Assembly: GCA_016648135.1 (NCBI GenBank)
Contig: JADDOH010010909.1
Span: forward strand, 1 to 64,000
From: Agrypnia vestita
Lineage: Eukaryota; Arthropoda; Insecta; Trichoptera; Phryganeidae
Direction of reading: 5' to 3'
Length of the DNA: 64,000 bases
In this document: piece after piece, positions 53,933-64,000 of the stretch
Layout of the letters: each line of letters begins with the position of its first letter
Numbering within the stretch: the stretch's first letter is position 1
Position numbers and translations under genes: made by a program
The notes under the pieces: generated by a model
The model's database searches: none
The model's input: only the letters and a program-made list of their open reading frames with translations
What the model was told of the DNA's origin: nothing

Positions 53933-54155
53933 TTAGGTTTTCACGGCCGTTCAGAATCTTCTGTGTATAGTTTTCTGGGATATCCTGCCATGTATACGTA
54001 ACCTCTCTGGCCGACGTTTCGGATCTCATTACAGGGTCCATCAGGGCAAATCAGGATACATCAGTCCTGATGATAGACCCTGCAATGGGACCCGAAATGT
54101 CGGCCATAGAGGTCACATATACATGTCAAAATATCACAAAAAACTATAAACTTAC
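53933..54155. mobile_element. Family H inverted element with hammerhead-like motif in each arm
   Basis: The left arm TATAGTTTTCTGGGATATCC, GGCCGACGTTTCGGATC and GGGTCCATCAGG is matched inverted by CCTGATGATAGACCCTGC, GGGACCCGAAATGTCGGCC and ATATCACAAAAAACTATA. Left motif (54009-54047, minus): GCC, CTGATGG, stem-loop, GAAACGTCGGCC. Right motif (54066-54105, plus): CTGATGA, CCC/GGG stem, GAAATGTCGGCC. GAAAC-GT-C-GGCC again puts a small palindrome (ACGT) before the cleavage position. A partial copy is at 38620. Confidence 0.6.
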
Positions 54156-54445
54156 TTACTTACTTACCATCACGCCGTTTCCCCGTGGGGGTAGGCAGAG
54201 AGGATAGAGCGCCATACTCTTCTGTCCTGACATACAACTTTCGCTTCGTCTACATTCAAACATCTTCGCATGCAAGCTCGACGGTTGTTCAGACTTCTAA
54301 CAGGACCATCTTCCAGTATCTGGTTAATCTGGTCATGCCACGTCTTCCTTGGTCGCCCTCTCTTTCTGGCGCCGTCAACACTGGCATCATATATCTTTCT
54401 TACCATTCTTTCCTCAATCGTTCACTCAACGTGCCCAAACCACCT
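54146..54445 (-). mobile_element. LINE 3' fragment, TAAG-tailed family, best copy
   Basis: Minus strand: MVRKIYDASVDGARKRGRPR, KTWHDQINQILEDGPVRSLN, NRRACMRRCLNVDEAKVVCQ, DRRVWRSILSAYPHGETA and a stop, then GTGATGGTAAGTAAGTAAG. GRPRKTW.D.I......G........A....A..DR..WR is the typical end of RTE-like LINE proteins. A clean 78-codon frame survives. It defines the family of which four other copies (8545, 8765, 17252, 49556) lie in this window. Confidence 0.85.
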
Positions 54446-55080
54446 GTGATTTCAAATGTCTCGTCCTGCGTTCTTCGAAAGCGCTGCCGCTGGTCAAACT
54501 TGTCAAGGCGCCCAGCTGCTGTTTTTCGACACACGGTGCTGAGTTACTTCCCATAAACGCACGGCGATGTACTGACGAAGGAGCATGGGATGTACACGCG
54601 TATATGTTTATTAAATATATACGCGTGTGTGTATACGTTTATTAAAATAATTTACTTGTACTGCGGATAACTGTTGCTGCTTTGAATTTCTCGCGAAATA
54701 CTTATTAGCGCGGATTAATACAGAAATTCTTGTACCCGAATGAATGTTGCAGAGGTACAACTACAAGCTATCTCTTTGATCCATTAATTTACACGCCGTA
54801 CATCTCGCTGAGAGGGTTTTCATACAATATTTCCACGTTCTTCGGAGCACATTCCACCTTTTAGTATGTAATTTGTAGTAAAACAAAGCTTTATTGCCGT
54901 AGGTAATGGGGATTTCTGGAATCCTGGGTGTAAATCCATGTTCAGGTTATGCATTTCAGCGGACGTAACGACCGACGGAGTGTAGGAAGTTCATAAAAGT
55001 GTAATTCATCATGCTGTTGTACCGGTGGGTGCGTGGGTGGCCAGACACCTGCACAAAGGATCACTGCACGCAAGGCCAGC
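54446..55080. other. Unassigned stretch with a 12-bp hairpin
   Basis: ACACGCGTATAT at 54594-54605 pairs perfectly with 54617-54628. GC-richer near 54470-54540 without a recognised domain. Confidence 0.4.
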
Positions 55081-55325
55081 ACTAGTTTTATTTATTTATG
55101 TTACAGTTGAACAAGATAACGCAGATAATGCCGTCGTCGCGGATGCGCATGAGGGTCCTCGAGGTCATCCAGATGCAGAAGAAGAGTCGTCAGACCTAGG
55201 CTGAAGGGATGCGGACTAAATGCTATGGGTGACAGGAGGAGTTGGAGGTGAGGACTGATGGAGGTCAAAGCTCGATATGAGCTGTAGAGCAATTGGAGAA
55301 GAAGAAAAAGTATAATATTCATTCC
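55081..55325 (+). pseudogene. Possible terminal exon or retroelement 3' end
   Basis: A pyrimidine-rich stretch ending TTTATGTTACAG at about 55106 resembles a 3' splice site. After it one frame reads VEQDNADNAVVADAHEGP, RGHPDAEEESSDLG and a stop, an acidic C-terminal-like tail. Further on, CTCGATATGAGCTGTAGAGC and GAGAAGAAGAAAAAG resemble a retroelement 3' end. I do not recognise a family; either reading is weak. Confidence 0.2.
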
Positions 55326-56165
55326 TTCTGTATAGGGAGGAATTTTATCGGGAATTAGTAGTCCAAATAAAAAGTCATTAGTTCTTCTGAGTATTTATTG
55401 ATTTGTAACTATTGATATAGCGATTTACAGGTAAGTCAAAAAATATGTGCTTTCATACTTATATTCTCTTCGGTTAAGTGGCTGCGCTCAGGTGGTGCAT
55501 CCCTTTTAAACACATTCACTCTCTTTTAACTTTTTCTCTTTCGTCTCTTTCATTCACTCATTCACTCCGACAAACGTTTATCTATGTATGTCTATTCTCT
55601 ATACAGTTCTAACCCATTTGACCGATCATAACCAAATTTGCATAATAACTTTTAGGACCCTGCTTCAATCATAGACATGATCCCCTCTTTCCTTAATATA
55701 ATTTTTTGTCAACATATTTCATTAAAATAAAACTGAATGCCATCACATCCTGCATTTTACATTGATGTACTGAAAGATCCCACGCAAAATATAATCCTTC
55801 CTGAGTTCTGCCCTCCTGAATCCATTCTGAGTTCCACGCAATATCGGGTACAAGCCGTGACTTTAATATAAAGTCAGGGCACCTAAGTAATGTGTGTGTG
55901 CAGTTGTCATGGAACGGTCTCAGAGCCCTGTGAGTGAGCGGTTTTTCAATAATATCAGAGAATTTCTTATATTATATTAAGTGTGTACATAAACATGTAT
56001 TGACATTAAATTGTGTATATTGGTAAATAAAATTTATTTCTTTTTCCTGGTAATTTTTTACATATTTATTTTTATTTTCAATGCTTTAAGAAGCCAAGAG
56101 GCTGAACGTCGTAACGTCAAGAAAGCACCGAACCTTAGTAATTATATAGTTATATATGATGAATA
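55326..56165. other. Unassigned stretch
   Basis: No gene or repeat recognised. Confidence 0.35.
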
Positions 56166-56169
56166 ACAT

Positions 56170-56420
56170 TTTCCTGTATAGTTATATAGGAAAATGAATA
56201 ATAATAAAGTACCTAAGGAACATAAAAAAATAAATTTAAAAGATAAATATTTGTAAAAAGGACCTAGTTATTTATAATATTTAATTTACTATTAATTAAC
56301 ACTTTTTCTTATTTACAAAATTTCTGACTGTGATTCTGTATAATTTTTATGTAAAATTTGTAAACTCTTATTAATATCAAAAGAATGATCCATAGCACAA
56401 AGATGGTGGCGAAACTAATA
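56170..56420 (-). mobile_element. Penelope-like element B, copy 2
   Basis: Minus strand: MDHSFDINKSLQILHKNYTE, then IRKSVN after stops. It is homologous to 62225-62515 and 45370-45660, including the block AAAAGGACCTAGTTATTTAT. Truncated on both sides; no hammerhead core seen downstream. Confidence 0.5.
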
Positions 56421-57530
56421 TAAGGAATTTAATAAAGGGGCAAGAGTTCTATAAACGTATTGCATAAGCATTGCAGCCATCTTCGGCTAGGGGTATTTAA
56501 AAAAAAATACTTTTACTATGTTTAATTATAAAAAAATGTATTGTGGTAAAAATTTATAATATTTTTAATTTTTTAAGTCATTTGCAACCCTGTTTCAACC
56601 AAAGCACCGTTCAAATTTGTCGTGGGAAATTTTGATGAATTTTATTAATTTGAATAATTTCCCGCCATTCCTGACGGCCGGCGTTTTCGCAAATTGTGGA
56701 ATTTTAATCATTTCTTATTATCATTGATACTTAGAAGTTAATTTATTCCAAGAAACCTGAATAAATTACTCCCGGCAATGAATATAACAAAAGAAATAAA
56801 CGTTGAATTCGAAATGGTTTTATAATTGTAAGGATCGGTCTTTGCTTTCAATTTGTATTTGTTCAAAATTTCCTACAATAATTCACCCTTTGAGCAAAAT
56901 TATTACTTTCATACATTTCAGTAAATTAAAGCAATATTTTTTCAGCCCCAACGCAGAATTTTCAAAAGAAATGTAATCATAAAAGAAACAAAAAGATATT
57001 GTTTACATGTTTCACGACTTTTTCATAAAACTTCTATGTAAAAAACACTTTGGGAACCTTCTAATTTTCTACATGGATTAATTGTAATTATATAAATATC
57101 TGCCTGGTACTACTTAAGTACGAAGTTACTAATCGATATAAATTATTTGTGTACTCCAGAGTTCTAATAAATTAGTTTTGAAAATAATTGAGTCATTGTA
57201 GTAAAATTGTACTTCGTGTTCCAGAGACGGAAGCTGGAATTTTCATACATCCGGCACATAATTTGCAAATAACTAATATCTGAAATACTGTCGTAGAGAT
57301 GCACAGACATCTAGTGACGTGCTGGAAAAACAGAGCGTGTCTAGCCAAGCCGCCTACCCATTCCACGTGTATGGACAGCGGGGGTCCAATTTTCCTTTCA
57401 ATTCGTATTATATATATTTTTTAATTCAATGCCTTTCGTCGTCAATTTAGAACTGTACCTATCTCTCCTACAATATTTGTCTACATAGAGTAAATAGAAG
57501 GAACTGCACACTGTCACAATATCTATAAAT
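56421..57530. other. Unassigned stretch
   Basis: No gene recognised. GC-richer patch near 57320-57390 without a frame. Confidence 0.35.
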
Positions 57531-57722
57531 ATGACGAAGACAACAACACTATGGCACACTCTGGAATCGTCTAGGGCAGTCTCGTTAATACTGGAATGGT
57601 CGAGTGAATACTATAAATGGAAAGCAAGTCCTCGAATATTCGAGAAATCAGCATGTTTCATGAAAAAAGACGAAGTGGGTGCCGCGGAGCAGTTTGTTGT
57701 TTTGACATTTGATGGTGTATAA
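57531..57722 (+). other. Short frame with TATA and GAA/TTC modules
   Basis: A 63-codon frame with no known domain. The DNA contains TATAAA at 57612 and GAA 57634, TTC 57639, GAA 57644 in perfect 5-bp steps, plus TCTGGAATCGTCTAG near 57560. This could be another heat-shock-like promoter or LTR remnant. Confidence 0.3.
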
Positions 57723-57959
57723 TCAGCGAGAATAAATTAAGCAGAGTACCTAACTAGCGTTTGAAAATAAGTGAGACCACTTAAGTACGTCTTAATGTAA
57801 ATTCTCTACCTTTATGGGAATATAACGAGTGATAAATTGCAAAATAGAGTGATTGAAAGAATAGTCATTGGTAAAATAATAAAAATATTGAATTTTTTTC
57901 GCGTTTCATTTGCCTCTGACATCCCGTGACAATATATAGAACAACATGACTTGCTCTTT

Positions 57960-58110
57960 CATCTAGAGATTAAGCCTAGTTGGTCAAGTGGTTGCGGTTT
58001 TAAGTTTCAATCTATACAAGAACAGGTGTTTTGCTTATTTAGAAAATAGTAATAATATTGATGTGACACGTTAGCGTAACGAATCTCTTTTTTAATTTAT
58101 TTTAAATATA
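57960..58110 (+). mobile_element. tRNA-derived SINE (family 2), copy 2
   Basis: GCCTAGTTGGTCAAGTGGTT is an A-box-like head. The B box is decayed (GTTTCAATCT). The body AAAATAGTAATAATATTGAT, GTGACACG, GAATCTCT is shared with the minus-strand copy at 5995-6175. Confidence 0.6.
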
Positions 58111-58231
58111 TTTAAATCTTTATTTGTTGTTATTTTTAACAAGGTGTTATGTTAATACCTGTCACCCTATACAATGCAAGTATAAGTGTACACTCAACGG
58201 ACGACAAAAATATATAAGGAACCGCAATATA

Positions 58232-58789
58232 CAGGGTTATTTGTAAAACATTAAAAACCTCGCAGGACTGTATTTCTGCCTTGATTACGAGTCAACGTAA
58301 TGTTGAGTAACGATAATAATAACGAATAAATGTTTAAGCAACCATGGCCTTATATCAATATTTATGGAGATATGCGACATCTTTTTTTTTAAATATTTCT
58401 TTATTTTTTGTAAAACGTTGGACTATCATTACAGTAACTTATATCGAATATGAAAAATTCATTCCCTTTAATACAAGTCAAATAAAACAATAAAAAAATT
58501 CGCATTCCAATAGGAAAACATTCCAATTCAAATTTTTTTAGGGTTTTTGTCATTTTATCGAAATTATATTGAAACGAATGAATTTTTCGTAATCGATATA
58601 AGTTACCGTAATGAAAGTCAAATGTTTTACAAAAAATAAGTCAGAAATATTGAAAAAAAAATGCAAACTTTGATGTCGCATATCTCCATAAGTATTGATA
58701 GTAGGCCATGGTTGCTTGAACATTTTCGACTCGTAATCAAGGCAGAAATACAGCCCTGCGAGATTATTAATGTTTTCCAAATAACCCTG
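58232..58789. mobile_element. Foldback MITE with TA target duplication, copy 2
   Basis: The arms 58232-58293 and 58728-58789 are complementary over 62 bp with four mismatches and begin CAGGGTTATTT. TA flanks both ends. Beyond the ends the two halves keep pairing to the centre near 58510, apart from a roughly 40-bp insertion in the left half. It is the least-eroded of the three related copies. Non-coding. Confidence 0.85.
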
Positions 58790-58964
58790 TATAACAAATA
58801 TTTTTTCGAAACGATTCAAAAGGTTATGATTAAAATGTGCAGTGGGAGTGACATGTTGATGATTGGCAAATACCGAATAAAGTACAAAAACATGCGAGGG
58901 CTTTTGTATACCGGTGGATTGACAATGATTAAAGATAAATATATGACATAAAGGTATATAATAT

Positions 58965-59725
58965 ACTAGCTTTTCGTACCCGGCGTTGCGCGGGTTAAGG
59001 ATTAAGTTGAAAATAAATTTGTGGAAGAAATAAATGTTTGATTCGAACGGTGTAGATTTGCATCTAAAATATATCAGAGGAGAAAAGGTAGAAAAGGAAG
59101 GAGGAAATAAAGCCTATGTTACCTGCCGATTCCTAAGGAATCCGAACGGTCGAACGGTATAGATTTGCGTCGGAAATACATCAGAAGGATAAAGGAGGAG
59201 AGGGAAAAAAAAAGGAAAGCTAATGTTACCCGCCGAGTACTAAAGAATAAGTTTCCAAATTTTGAGTGCGATCGGTCAAACGGTACAGATTTGCATCGAA
59301 AATATATCAGCGGGGGGAAAGGTTTAATGAATAGGTGGGAAATGTCGCAAATGTTACCCGCCGAGACTTTAAGAATTAGTTTCCAAATTTTGAGTCCGAT
59401 CGATCGAAAGGTAAAGATTTGCATCGAAAATATATCAGAGGGAAGGGAAGTGTTATGAGAATAGGGGAAAATATCGCTTATGTTACCCGCTGAGTCCTTA
59501 AGAATAAGTTTCCAAATTTTGAGTCCGATCGGTCAAACGGTACAGATTTTCATTGAAAATATGTCAGAGGGAGGGGAAGGGGTACGAGAATAAAATGTTT
59601 CCTATGTTACCCGCCGGGTCCCAAAGCATAAGTATGCAAAATTTGGATCGAATCGGACAAACGGTGTGTATTTGTATAGAGAACAGACAGACAGACAGAC
59701 ATTGAGTTTTGTAGGTATAGATATA
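58965..59725 (+). mobile_element. TACTAGC element with a 127-bp internal tandem repeat
   Basis: Starts TACTAGCTTTTCGTACCCGG, CGTTGCGCGGG and ends with (GACA)n and TAGGTATAGATATATAGG. Between lie six partial units of about 127 bp, anchored on (G/A)GTACAGATTTGCATCGAAA at about 59050, 59156, 59283, 59410, 59539 and 59663, with TGTTACCCGCCGAGTCC in each. Open frames on both strands across it are a consequence of the repeat. The element class is unknown. Confidence 0.75.
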
Positions 59726-60214
59726 TAGGATATAATTTTTTGCTTTCGCCTCGCGTATCAAAAAAAGCGTTTATCAGATGTCCTTTGAAATATAAAATTT
59801 CATATAAACAAAGTTAATTTTATTTTGCCAACAGACGTGTTGCGGGAATTTCATGAAACGTATCGTCTGTACGTACCAGCAGATTTGTAAAAGAAATTCC
59901 TTTGAAAGCAAGCGATTATTCTTTATTCCTGCCAGCGAGCTCTGCACCGGATATTAACGTTCGCACAAGCAGCCTTCATCGTAACAAAATATTTTTTTTA
60001 AACTGAAATTGAAGACACAAAAATTACAGCATATTTTCAAAACATGTACCTATCCCTGTTTGTTAACAATCGAATAGTAACCTACAAAAAAAATCCGAGA
60101 CAATTGTTTATTGTTTATATTACATTTGTTATTATATAAACACAGTATACCCAGAACAGTAGTTTAAATCCGACCTGTCGGCGAGTTATTAGCCTACTCT
60201 TGCGTTGACGCTAG
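59726..60214. other. Unassigned stretch
   Basis: No gene recognised. Confidence 0.35.
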
Positions 60215-60300
60215 GATTGTCACCTTATTTCTACTCCCTTTCTTTTAACTCGTAGCGTCTGAGATTCCGACGCATAAGGTAGACACGAAACCCGAACATT
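60215..60300 (-). repeat. Family F, internally deleted copy
   Basis: Minus strand: GGTTTCGTGTCTACCTTATG, CGTCGGAATCTCAGACGCTA, CGAGTTAAAAGAAAGGGAGT. The start and end blocks of 49200-49475 are joined with the middle missing. Confidence 0.6.
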
Positions 60301-60439
60301 TCTGTGATTATTATACCTAGTTTCTGCACTTAAATTGCAAGAACGCTGATTAACATCAACGTAGACTTTAAAAAACTCACAGTCTTTTTGATAATCAACA
60401 CACCTTTTTAGTAAAGCACCACAAACATAAAAAATACAT
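60301..60439. other. Unassigned spacer
   Basis: Nothing recognised. Confidence 0.3.
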
Positions 60440-60620
60440 TTTTTTCAGGAAATGCATTTTTTTCCTAAAGCGGCGGCTGCGAGCGCGAATGGCACTGAAG
60501 GCACGGCCCTTACTGCCGCCGCCTTGTGCCCCCATATTCTATGTCAATGTGTGCGCCACATTGCGTGCGTACACGGCGCCGAGCACGCTCGCACACATTC
60601 TAATGGGTAGCGGCCAGTTT
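60440..60620. other. Short CpG-rich island
   Basis: GCGGCGGCTGCGAGCGCGAA and CTGCCGCCGCCTTGTG, CACGGCGCCGAGCACGCTCG give a sharp local rise in CpG against AT-rich flanks. No long frame. It could be a promoter-proximal fragment, an exon piece or part of an old element. Confidence 0.35.
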
Positions 60621-60744
60621 GTATGAAAACGTATTACTGTGATATAAATTACTAATAATTCCACACTAGATAAAACTGTTCTGTGGCAGTTCTATAACAT
60701 TAAAATACATGAGGCGTGTAAAAACAAAAACAAAAACATAGCCT

Positions 60745-61045
60745 GGGCATCACGGACATAAACGGTAAGCTGGAGGTATGACAGCTGAGATGGTATGGGC
60801 ACATAAAATGGAGACCACCAGACCACATGATGAAGCAGGCAATGTTTATGGAGCTTTATGGACAGTCATCAAGAGGAAAATCAAAAAACTCCTAGATGAC
60901 TTGATGCTCCAAAATACTACAGAGAAACGGCCTGGATGAAAACGATACCCAGAACCGAAGAAGATACAGCCTGAGAACGAGAAGAGCCGACCCCAACAGC
61001 CTACTTAGGCAACGAGTTGAGACAGTGCAAGGAAGAAGAAGAAGG
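60745..61045 (+). mobile_element. RTE-like LINE 3' end
   Basis: Pieces LRWYGHIKWRPPDHMMKQAM, FMELYGQSSRGKSKK, LLDDLMLQNTTEK and a DP-containing end before GGAAGAAGAAGAAGG match the LRW.GH..R......K.......G.R.RGRP...W.DD..... tail of RTE-like LINEs, ending in a GAA-type tail. Several frame changes. Confidence 0.7.
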
Positions 61046-62200
61046 CATGTAAAAGCAAATATAGCAATATCTAAAAAAATAATAAAATGTTTTAAACGCA
61101 GTCACTAAGGATTAAGTAGTTATTTGGAATGTGCTGAATTTGAATTTTTACAGGAAATATATCTCTATCTCTTTCAAAGTCATGTATACAAATCACGATT
61201 TAAGGGGAAGAAGCATTATCCAATTCAACCAATCAACACCCAAGGATGTCAAATGAATAATTTTTCGTTTCATACAAAAGTGACATTAAATGTCGATTTT
61301 TGGCTGAAACATAATAGCAAAAATAGAAATATTCAATTACATTAATAGCAAAACGTAGCAACGTCCACTATTTCCAATTAAGTCAAGAAATACAAATTCA
61401 CGAAAAAGAGCGATATAATTAAAACGGTCACATTAAATTATTTTATTGACTAAAATAGGCATAGCTGCCTTAACGCTTCTACTCAGTCTTATAGTAAATA
61501 AAAAATTATTGCCAACATACCGAATTATTAACAAAAAAATATTTAAATATTACACGCTTAATATCTCGGAAGAATGATAATAATGACGATGAAAGAAATG
61601 ATATGAAAGAAATATTGAAATGGATAAATAAGTAAAAAATAAAATTAAATAAATTCTCACCTTTAATGTTATCAATTAAATAAATTTCTTTTGTGGAACC
61701 ACTTTGATCACTTGGTTAAAAAAATAATATTGTAAATTTCAACATATTTTGGTGATAGTTTTATTTTCTTCGAGTCAAAAATTTAACAAGAAATTTACTA
61801 AAATTATTTTTTAAGTAAAGACAGATAAGTTATTGTAGGAGGGGATTAAAAGGAGGCGTAATTATAAATTTAGTAGGTGCAGTGGAATAATAATGGAAAC
61901 AGGTTTAAGGTAGGTCTATTTACACACTTTATTTGATTAATTATAATATTTAAGTTTTTATTAACACATTTCCTAATTTCAAATATTTTTAGGTTATCCG
62001 AGATAACAAACGATATTTAACATAAACGGGTAATTGAATCTCAAAACTCTTTTGATTTAACCCTCTCCCACCTCCCACCATAAATAATGTATCTAAAATT
62101 GAAAATAAATTTTCGCTTATATCTTGTCAAAAATTAAGTGTGGTCAAATCAAAGTGTTATTTATTTCATTATAATTTATAGGAATAAAAAAACTTTGTTT
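61046..62200. other. Unassigned AT-rich stretch
   Basis: A 73-codon frame at 61124 is unrecognised. No RNA gene or repeat boundary seen. Confidence 0.35.
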
Positions 62201-62224
62201 ACACATCTTTTTTATTCAAAAAAA

Positions 62225-62515
62225 TTCAACATATTTCAATAGCCCCTTCGTCAGGATAACAAATGTATAATAACAAAATTAAATTAAAAATCGAAGTAAA
62301 GATAATCAAAGTATTAAGTTATATATGGAGAATGAATAGTAATAAAGTACCTACTTAACTTATTTGTAAAAAGGTCCTGGTAATTTATAATATTCAATTT
62401 ACTATTAACACATTTTCTTATTTCCAAAATTTCTAATTTATCAAACTGTGATTCTATATAATTTGAATGTAAAATTTGTAAACCCCTATTTAATGAATGA
62501 TTCATAGCCAAAAGC
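62225..62515 (-). mobile_element. Penelope-like element B, copy 3
   Basis: Minus strand frame: MNHSLNRGLQILHSNYIESQ, FDKLEILEIRKCVNSKLNII, NYQDLFTNKLSRYF. The L.ILEI.K block followed by a short polar tail resembles Penelope C-termini (LE.LEI.K...LN.Q). About 60 nt downstream, CCTGACGAAGGGGCTATTGA, AATATG keeps the hammerhead core order (CTGACGA at 62254-62248, GAAA at 62237-62234) but stem II does not pair. Confidence 0.6.
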
Positions 62516-62814
62516 TGTTTAGTAAATTCAGAATAATTATTTATATTTAAACACTTTAAATGTTCCTTAGAAGAAGTTATTTATTTCGTTTACATATTTC
62601 AAAGAACCGCTTCACTTATGACGACCGAGTTACCAATTAAAAAACGGAGAGGCATTAATACATTGACATTTTGTGCATATGACGCGCGTTAATATTCACA
62701 GAAACCTAATTGGATAGTTACGCAAAATCTACTGAATACTGAAAAGACTCCCACAGGTTGACATTGGTCCGAAGATTCGAATGAGCTCTCAGCGCAGACA
62801 ACAATAACAAATTA

Positions 62815-63665
62815 TCCGTCCGTTCGTTTGTCTGTCTGTCTGTCCTCGTAACTTCGTGTAACGTATGTAACCTCTTTATAGTATTTAAAAAAAAAATTAC
62901 GAAATTTTTTTTTACGTATACAACATATCACGTAATTAACGCAAACCCTGAAAGTACTTTGTTAAGAATCGGCTTCTGGTCTAAAATGTTCAAGCAACCA
63001 TGACGATATGCAATATCAAAGTTTGCATTTTTTTTCAATATTTCTGACTCATTTTTTGCAAAAAGTTGAACCATAGTTACAGTAACTTATATCGATTATG
63101 AAAAATTCTTTTCTTCAATACAACTTAAATAAAATGATAAAAACCTTTTAAAAAAAAACTTTTTTTCAATTTTTGTAATGTTTTTATCATTTTACTTAAG
63201 TTGTGTTGAAGCAAATAAATTTTTCATAATCGATATAAGTTACTGTAATGAAAGTTCAACTTTTTGCAAAAAATACGTTTGATATTGCACATCCAACTAT
63301 TAATATTAGGTCATGGTTGCTTGAACATTTTAAACCAGTAACCGATTCTAAACAAACTACTTTCAGGGTAAGCGTTAATTACGTGACATGTTGTATATAA
63401 TTTTTATAATTTTGTTTTTACGTACAAAAATTTACGAAAATTTTTTTAACCAAAAATTTTCTTTCTCTTATTTAACTTAAAATTTTATACGTAAACTTTT
63501 TTTTTTTCGTTTTTTTTATGTATTTTTTTTTACTTTTTTAAATTTTTTTTACGTAAAAATTTATAACGATTTTTTTTTTCTTTTCTTTTTTATTTAATAA
63601 ATAAATACTTATTTCTTAGGAATCAACATGTAGAAGTATCGTAATTTTTTGAGGGTTACAGCCAT
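62815..63665 (-). mobile_element. TAG-family element with nested foldback
   Basis: Minus strand start TATGGCTGTAACCCTC, TACGATACTTCTACATG near 63660. Minus strand end GTTACACGAAGTTACGAGGA, CAGACAGACAGACAAACGAA near 62880-62815. Both ends match 36243-36480. The foldback at 62918-63396 lies inside. Long T-rich runs fill the rest. Confidence 0.55.
62918..63396. mobile_element. Foldback element related to the TA MITE
   Basis: The ends ATACAACATATCACGTAATT and ATTACGTGACATGTTGTAT are inverted copies, and pairing continues through ACCCTGAAAGTA and TTCAAGCAACCATGAC to the centre near 63150. The inner part is homologous to 1523-2029 and 58232-58789 but the outer 60 bp or so are different, so ends were exchanged. 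Confidence 0.65.
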
Positions 63666-64000
63666 ATAATTTGATTTACTAAATAATGGTCGCCTTACTA
63701 GACGGTTTACTGCTTCCAGACAGCTAGAATCTAGGACCGTTAATTTATAAGCACAATTCTGTGTAATAGTACAACAAAATGTAATTAATTATGCCTGAAT
63801 GAAAGATCAACTACATTCTGCAGATTGCTCACAATTAACAGTTTAAACTCCAAGGAATCGTGGTAGAAATTTGCGCAAATGTTTTACAATTAGTTACAAA
63901 CTATACAAGAGCAGAAACAGAAACTAGACTCTATATTTACAATAAAATAACGAAAAAAAACAGGTGTATTTTTTTTTTAACAAAAACTAAATAATTTTAT
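63666..64000. other. Unassigned AT-rich stretch
   Basis: No gene recognised to the end of the window. Confidence 0.35.

Noticed and set aside
58550..58951. Overlapping frames of about 90 codons on both strands
   Set aside because: They fall on the inverted halves of the MITE 58232-58789 or its edge. Frames on both strands of a foldback are expected by symmetry.
59119..59458. Frames of about 100 codons on both strands
   Set aside because: Produced by the 127-bp tandem repeat; unit length and composition keep the frames open.
1..64000. CRISPR arrays, bacterial operons, prophage
   Set aside because: No regularly spaced identical repeats with unique spacers, no ribosome binding sites or dense long ORFs; repeat content is that of a eukaryotic genome.

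Overview
The window looks like gene-poor, AT-rich nuclear DNA of an arthropod, most likely an insect. This rests on the repeat content (Penelope-like elements, several non-LTR retrotransposon families, tRNA-derived SINEs, hAT-like and TTAA-flanked non-autonomous DNA elements) and on a short interstitial run of TTAGG, the usual arthropod telomere unit. I cannot name the species. No complete host protein gene is visible. The only host gene I call with confidence is a complete tRNA-Thr(CGU) at 7930-8001 on the minus strand.

Layout. 0-6.7 kb: a cluster of GCATGC palindromes, a foldback MITE with TA target duplications, a TTAA-flanked MITE, and nested members of a TACTAGC-type repeat carrying a tRNA-derived SINE. 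8.5-11.2 kb: tandem and convergent non-LTR (LINE) 3' ends. 13.2-15 kb: large inverted-repeat (foldback) elements of a family seen about ten times. 15.5-17.5 kb: two LINE fragments abutting in opposite orientation, one tandemly duplicated. 17.9-18.9 kb: a GC-richer, promoter-like stretch. 20.9-24.9 kb: LINE, Penelope and hAT-like fragments. 25.2-25.5 kb: a tandem repeat built of heat-shock-element-like GAA/TTC modules. 26.7-29.7 kb: Penelope remnants with hammerhead-like motifs. 30-35.5 kb: LINEs, including a LINE nested inside another LINE, and a SINE flanked by a 35-bp direct repeat. 36.2-38.8 kb: Penelope, TTAA MITE. 39.6-45 kb: LINEs, foldbacks and a 91-bp inverted repeat with hammerhead-like motifs in both arms. 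47-63.7 kb: SINEs, LINEs, a hAT-like element whose insertion is confirmed by an empty paralogous site elsewhere in the window, Penelope fragments, a 127-bp tandem repeat inside a mobile element, and a TA-flanked MITE.

The main theme is a set of Penelope-like elements of at least two families. Their GIY-YIG endonuclease or C-terminal remnants are followed, in the same orientation, by hammerhead-ribozyme-like cores (CTGANGA, stem II, GAAA). In most of these the sequence between GAAA and the predicted cleavage site is a short palindrome (ACCGGT, ACTAGT, AACGTT and others), so stem III has almost no loop. That suggests dimeric hammerheads. Hammerheads in Penelope-like elements are known in general; the several families, head-to-head arrangements and palindromic stem III here deserve a closer look. 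Most protein-coding remnants are frameshifted and appear dead.
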